From contig JADBKP010000009.1 in the NCBI GenBank assembly GCA_014896315.1, positions 93,202 through 157,201 of the forward strand: a DNA stretch of 64,000 nt, given 5' to 3'. The translations under genes and the position numbers were made by a program. Below the pieces are notes generated by a model. It made no database searches. It saw only the letters and a program-made list of their open reading frames with translations, and was not told the origin of the DNA. The DNA comes from Limnochordales bacterium. GTDB lineage: Bacteria > Bacillota > Limnochordia > Limnochordales > DUMU01. Positions 59,939 to 64,000 of this stretch are shown here, one piece after another (within the stretch, counting starts at the first letter, position 1; each line of letters opens with the position of its first letter).

Positions 59939-62281
59939 TTGACGGGCGGACAGAGTGTGGCAGAGACGGAGCTACTTTCCCAGCTCAATCCGGAGCAGCG
60001 GCGGGCGGTAGAGTTTGGCGAAGGGCCGCTCCTTGTCATAGCCGGCGCCGGCAGTGGCAAGACCAGGGTACTGACCTACCGCATCGCCTATCTCATTCAC
60101 GTCCGGGGTGTGCCTCCCTGGCGTATTCTGGCAGTAACTTTCACCAACAAAGCGGCCCGCGAGATGAAGGAGAGGGTCGAGCAGCTGATCGGGACGAGTG
60201 CCAGCGGCCTGTGGATTGGCACTTTCCACTCCATATGCGGCCAGATCTTGCGCCGCGAAGCGTCTGTACTCGGTTATACCTCCCATTTCCTTATATTTGA
60301 CACCACCGATCAGCTTGGAGTCATCAAGGAAGTGATGAAAGAGCTTAACCTGGACAGCAAGCGGTTCGAACCGCGCGCCATTCTCGCACAGATTTCGCGG
60401 GCCAAGAATGAATTGATTGACCCGGAGACGTTCAGCGAGCGGGCTTCCGATTTCGTGGAAAAACAGGTTGCCCGAGTTTTCAAGAGTTACCAGCAGCGCT
60501 TGAAGTCCGCCAATGCTATGGACTTCGACGACTTGTTGTTCAATACGGTGTTGCTCTTCCGTAATCATCCTGAAATTCTTGCTAACTACCAGAACAAGTT
60601 CGACCACATTCTTGTCGATGAGTATCAGGATACTAATCATGCTCAGTACGTGCTTGTGAAGAGCCTTGCCGAGCGTCACCGCAACATTTATGTGGTCGGT
60701 GACGAGGATCAGTCGATCTACTCGTTCCGCGGGGCCGATATCCGTAACATTCTTGACTTCGAGAAAGACTATCCGGAAGCTACCGTTATCAAGCTTGAAC
60801 AGAATTACCGGTGTACGCAGGTGATTCTCGAAGCAGCGAACCAGGTAATCGCCCATAATGTGAGCCGCAAGTCCAAGCGACTTTGGACCAACAACCCGCG
60901 AGGCAACCTGATCCGGTTTTTCCAGGCGGCTGACGAGAACCAGGAGGCAGCGTTTGTGGCTGCGGAGATCGAACGGCGCCGGCGGGAGGATGGCTTTGCT
61001 TACCAGGACTTCACCATCCTCTACCGCACCCACGCACAGTCGCGGACGTTCGAAGAGGAGTTCATCCGGCGGGCAATTCCCTATCGCATTGTGGCCGGAC
61101 TGCGCTTTTACGAACGGAAGGAAGTGAAGGATATCCTGGCCTACCTGCGGGTGCTGGCCAATCCGGCGGACAGCTTCAGCCTGCGCCGGATTGCCAATGT
61201 TCCCAGGAGGGGGCTGGGCGATACCACCCTGGACAAGCTGGAGGCCTGGGCCTCCGCCAGGGGTCTGGTCCTCTACGATGCTCTGCGCTGTCTGGCAGAG
61301 GAGGGTGGCAGCGAACGGCCGGAAGTGACGGGCCGGGCCGCCAGGGCGGCGGTACAGCTGTTCCAGTTGCTGGAACGGCTTCGGGCGGATCTGGCCGCCT
61401 CTCCTTCTGGGAGACTGGCCGACTGGACGGCGCAGGTGATGCGGGAATCCGGATACCTGGCTGAGTTGGAAGCAGAGAAAACGGAAGAGGCGGCTGCGCG
61501 GCTGGAGAACCTGAACGAGTTTCTGAACATGGTCAAACAGTTTGAAACGGCCAACCCCGGGGCCGGTATCGATGAACTCCTGGAACACGTAGCCCTGGTA
61601 TCCGACGTCGATGCGTACGACCCACAGGCCGACGCGGTGACGATGATGACGTTCCACTCGGCCAAAGGTCTGGAGTTTCCCGTGGTCTTCATGGTCGGGA
61701 TGGAGGAGGGAATATTCCCCCACGCCCGCTCCCTTTGGGGCAACAGTGAGAATGATATCGAAGAGGAGCGCCGCCTGTGCTATGTGGGGATCACGCGGGC
61801 GCAGAAGGAGCTTTACTTCACCTGTGCACGCCAGCGGACTCAGTATGGCCAGGCGACGCCCCGTCTGCCGTCACCCTTCTTGCGTGAGATAAGTGAGGAC
61901 CTGATAGAAGAGGTCAGGGCCTGGCCGGCAACAGGAGGAGTGGGCAGGGGGCAGGCGGCCGGGAGGACCTGGATGCCTGTGACGACGGCCACCGTGGCGT
62001 CATCGGCGGTTCACGGAGCAGGCAAGGAAACTGGCGGGAGAGCACGGGTGCAGGGTAATGCCAACGCGGAGCCGGCGCCAAAGGCTGGCGGGTCGGGGCT
62101 GCGGGCCGGTGAGCTAAAGGCCGGTGAGCGGGTGCGGCACCCGCGGTTTGGGGTCGGTACGATCGTTGCGATTCAACCGGCCGGTGAGGATGCTTTTGTC
62201 ACCGTCAGTTTTGAAGGGCAAGGATTGCGTAAGTTTCTCCTGAGCATGACCCCGTTTGTCCGTGAGGATACTGCCACGTAG
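59939..62281 (+). CDS. pcrA: UvrD/PcrA-type DNA helicase
   Basis: 780 residues from TTG 59939, which has AAGGAGG 8 nt upstream. Helicase motifs in order: LNPEQRRAVEFGEGPLLVIAGAGSGKTRVLTYRIAYLI (Q motif and Walker A), LAVTFTNKAAREM, ILVDEYQDTN (motif II), VVGDEDQSIYSFRGAD (III), LEQNYRC (IV), MTFHSAKGLEFPVVF (V) and EEERRLCYVGITRA (VI). The C-terminal KAGERVRHPRFGVGTIVAIQ is the RNA-polymerase-binding Tudor-like tail of PcrA. It works in repair and removal of stalled complexes. A low-complexity Ala/Gly linker precedes the tail. Confidence 0.95.
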   Translation: MTGGQSVAETELLSQLNPEQRRAVEFGEGPLLVIAGAGSGKTRVLTYRIAYLIHVRGVPPWRILAVTFTNKAAREMKERVEQLIGTSASGLWIGTFHSICGQILRREASVLGYTSHFLIFDTTDQLGVIKEVMKELNLDSKRFEPRAILAQISRAKNELIDPETFSERASDFVEKQVARVFKSYQQRLKSANAMDFDDLLFNTVLLFRNHPEILANYQNKFDHILVDEYQDTNHAQYVLVKSLAERHRNIYVVGDEDQSIYSFRGADIRNILDFEKDYPEATVIKLEQNYRCTQVILEAANQVIAHNVSRKSKRLWTNNPRGNLIRFFQAADENQEAAFVAAEIERRRREDGFAYQDFTILYRTHAQSRTFEEEFIRRAIPYRIVAGLRFYERKEVKDILAYLRVLANPADSFSLRRIANVPRRGLGDTTLDKLEAWASARGLVLYDALRCLAEEGGSERPEVTGRAARAAVQLFQLLERLRADLAASPSGRLADWTAQVMRESGYLAELEAEKTEEAAARLENLNEFLNMVKQFETANPGAGIDELLEHVALVSDVDAYDPQADAVTMMTFHSAKGLEFPVVFMVGMEEGIFPHARSLWGNSENDIEEERRLCYVGITRAQKELYFTCARQRTQYGQATPRLPSPFLREISEDLIEEVRAWPATGGVGRGQAAGRTWMPVTTATVASSAVHGAGKETGGRARVQGNANAEPAPKAGGSGLRAGELKAGERVRHPRFGVGTIVAIQPAGEDAFVTVSFEGQGLRKFLLSMTPFVREDTAT

Positions 62282-62406
62282 TGGCAGTGGCAGGTGGCAG
62301 CGCCGGGGGGCAGTGACAAGTGCCGAGGCCAGGTGGCGGCGTCCGGGGCGTAGTTGTTCGGTGGGGGAGTTGGCATGGGGTGGGTGTTCAGCGGGTGTGA
62401 TAGTTG

Positions 62407-63678
62407 TTATCGCCGCCAGCGCTGCCAGATCCGTTCCCAGAGCGACAATCCCGGCACGTCCGCTCCTACCTTCAGGGGGACACTGGCAACTGGTTTGCCC
62501 TCAAGAAGCAGGTAGAGCGTGCCGGCTGACTCACCACGCCGAACGGGGGCGGTGAGCGGCTGCAGGTCGAGGCTTACGTGGTAGCGGTTGGCCTGCTTCA
62601 CAGGAACCGTCAGCTTGAGGTCGCGGGTGGCGATTACGGGCGCGGTGGCCGGCCCTGTTACCCGAGACTTCCGGGCTCCCGTGACCGGGACCGTGGCCAC
62701 CTTCTGGCCACGCACAACGGGTTTGAGCAGGGTGAAGTTGGTGAATCCCCATTCCAGGAGCCGGCTGGTATCACCCCAGCGGTTCTCGGAGCCCATCACC
62801 ACGCTGATCAGCTGGCGTCCGTCGCGGCTGGCGGCAGCGACCAGGCAGTTGCCGGCCCGGCCGGTCGTCCCCGTCTTGATGCCTTCCATGCCGTCGAAGC
62901 TCCACAGCAGCCTGTTGGTGTTGTGCCAGGAGACACCGGGGATGCTGGTCGGCGAGTAACTGCGGGTGGCGACCAGGCGAGCAAAGAGGGGATAATTCAT
63001 GGCAGTGCGGGCGAGGAGTGCCAGGTCATAGGCCGTGGTATAGTGGTCGGGTGTGTCGAGGCCATGGGGGTTGACGAAGTGGGAGTTGGTAGCACCGAGC
63101 TCGGCGGCCCGACGGTTCATGAGGGCGGCAAACTCCTCAACCGAACCGGCTACTGCTTCGGCAATAGCGATGGCGGCGTCGTTGCCGGAACGGATCAGCA
63201 GGCCTGCCAGAAGGTCCTCTAGATGGACCACCTGGCCAGCGCGCAGGTTGATGTCGGAGCCGATGACGTTGGCTGCCCGCCGGCTGACTTTTACGGTGCG
63301 GTTGAGACGACCGGATTCGATCGCGAGAATGGCGGTCAGGATCTTCGTGGTGCTGGCAGGGGCTCGCCGGGTGTGTTCATTCCTGGCGTATAGGACGGTA
63401 CCCGTCTCGTTGTCGACCAGTATCGCGCTGGCGGCACTGAGATAGGGTTCACGGGCTTGTTGTGCTCCCTCAATATAAGAAAGATCGGCGGCCGTGAGGT
63501 GGCCGCCGGCGGCAAACCATTGCGCCGCCGGCCAGGGCCAGAAGCTCCAGCTCCGCCAGAGGCTGGCAGGTGAACGGGAGGTTAGTGCCGCCGTAAGGAG
63601 GAAAGCGGCCAATCCCAGACCTCCAATAGAGGCGATTGCCCGGCGCGGCGACGGATAGCGGAGTATGACAATCTTCAT
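62407..63678 (-). CDS. dacF: D-alanyl-D-alanine carboxypeptidase (PBP5 type, S11)
   Basis: 423 residues. A membrane segment near residues 15-35 precedes the penicillin-binding fold. Active-site motifs: S-T-T-K in RRAPASTTKILTAIL, S-G-N in LLIRSGNDAAIAIAEA and K-T-G in GMEGIKTGTTGRAGNCLVAAA. HFVNPHGLDTPDHYTTAYDLALLARTAM is typical of the family. A PBP5-type C-terminal beta domain follows. It trims peptidoglycan stem peptides outside the cell; in spore formers such enzymes shape cortex or vegetative wall. The dacF versus dacB assignment is tentative. Confidence 0.88.
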   Translation of the reverse strand: MKIVILRYPSPRRAIASIGGLGLAAFLLTAALTSRSPASLWRSWSFWPWPAAQWFAAGGHLTAADLSYIEGAQQAREPYLSAASAILVDNETGTVLYARNEHTRRAPASTTKILTAILAIESGRLNRTVKVSRRAANVIGSDINLRAGQVVHLEDLLAGLLIRSGNDAAIAIAEAVAGSVEEFAALMNRRAAELGATNSHFVNPHGLDTPDHYTTAYDLALLARTAMNYPLFARLVATRSYSPTSIPGVSWHNTNRLLWSFDGMEGIKTGTTGRAGNCLVAAASRDGRQLISVVMGSENRWGDTSRLLEWGFTNFTLLKPVVRGQKVATVPVTGARKSRVTGPATAPVIATRDLKLTVPVKQANRYHVSLDLQPLTAPVRRGESAGTLYLLLEGKPVASVPLKVGADVPGLSLWERIWQRWRR

Positions 63679-63834
63679 TGGCCTGCCACCCGTGTCTTCA
63701 GGGTCTCGGTCTCTGCCTCGCTGTCAGGTTGTATATATGCCGGGTGGCGGGCAGGCTAGACCGGAATCAGAAATGATGGCAGGCCGGTGCGGGATGTGTT
63801 GCTGATTGGCTATAACTGGTATGCAAAATGATGG

Positions 63835-63863
63835 TTGACCGGCAGCTGGGCAGCGCTTATAAT
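63835..63863 (+). promoter_or_regulatory. Strong sigma-A type promoter
   Basis: TTGACC at 63835-63840, exactly 17 bases, then a perfect TATAAT at 63858-63863. It points right, away from the carboxypeptidase gene, into a region without a coding frame. Confidence 0.8.
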
Positions 63864-64000
63864 TACAGCTTGCCGGCGGCACGCGGGCGGTGATGCCAGA
63901 GAGCAGTACCGATCCGCGAGGGCCGGGCGGCAGAAGGCGAAAGCGCCGCGAGATTGCTCCTTGAAAACGGAACAGTGCGAGAGAGACGGGCTCGTGATTC
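63864..64000 (+). other. Probable leader of an rRNA operon, cut by the window edge
   Basis: Non-coding sequence after the strong promoter. It contains CTCCTTGAAAACGGAACAG at about 63957-63975, close to the CCTTGAAAACTGAACA box found just upstream of 16S rRNA genes in many Bacillota (established pattern). The 16S gene itself would begin beyond the window. Confidence 0.55.

Noticed and set aside
59972..61723. 583-codon minus-strand open frame
   Set aside because: Shadow of the PcrA gene, where all helicase motifs lie on the plus strand.

Overview
The window looks like a piece of a high-GC, endospore-forming Bacillota (Firmicutes) chromosome. Support: an alpha/beta-type small acid-soluble spore protein, an SdpR/SdpI pair, a UgtP/MGDG-type glycosyltransferase, a PcrA helicase, strong GGAGG ribosome binding sites and heavy use of GTG/TTG starts. 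The amount of type III CRISPR machinery would suit a thermophile, but I cannot assign a genus from sequence alone.

Layout. (1) 15-6005: the distal part of a type III CRISPR effector operon of III-D flavour (Csx10-like, small subunit, three further RAMPs, Csx19-like, one unknown small protein). Cas10 is not in the window and presumably lies to the left. A divergent gene (6140-7036) joins a winged helix to a Vsr-like nuclease domain. (2) 7.1-22.4 kb: a decayed zone. It holds two copies of a roughly 200-nt non-coding element with conserved internal spacing, a collapsed ABC exporter pseudogene, two intact ABC exporters in tandem, then several genes broken by single-base frameshifts, an orphan sugar-binding protein, an ECF sigma/zinc-finger fusion and sdpRI. 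(3) 22.3-38.2 kb: ordinary housekeeping and envelope genes (SASP, YHS, Rieske, coaD, DUF362, FTR1, SAM hydrolase, PAP2, secreted phosphoesterase with PQQ repeats, glycolipid transferase, MscS, second orphan solute-binding protein, homocysteine methyltransferase/MTHFR, aldo/keto reductase). (4) 38.7-53.3 kb: a defence island with cas6-cas1, a seven-repeat CRISPR array, cas2, a translationally coupled pair of dynamin-like GTPases with a small membrane protein, a YaaW-like membrane protein, a 932-aa tandem WYL regulator, a DUF457-like membrane protein and a CARF-HEPN-CARF nuclease. (5) 53.3-64 kb: housekeeping again (sugar isomerase-like, CopA, GlpD, GNAT, PcrA, D-Ala-D-Ala carboxypeptidase), ending in a consensus promoter and what looks like an rRNA operon leader.

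How the parts may work together. The adaptation module with Cas6 (38.7-42.2 kb) could supply crRNAs to the effector operon 33 kb away. A Cas10 upstream of the window would make cyclic oligoadenylate, which the CARF-HEPN-CARF protein could sense. The WYL protein, the DUF457-like protein and the CARF protein are packed as one operon (26-bp overlap, then a 44-bp gap), which is my best candidate for an undescribed accessory system. The dynamin pair next to the array is a second candidate.

Caution: at least five genes are interrupted by the apparent loss of one base in a homopolymer. This could be real decay or a systematic sequencing error, so pseudogene calls here are provisional.
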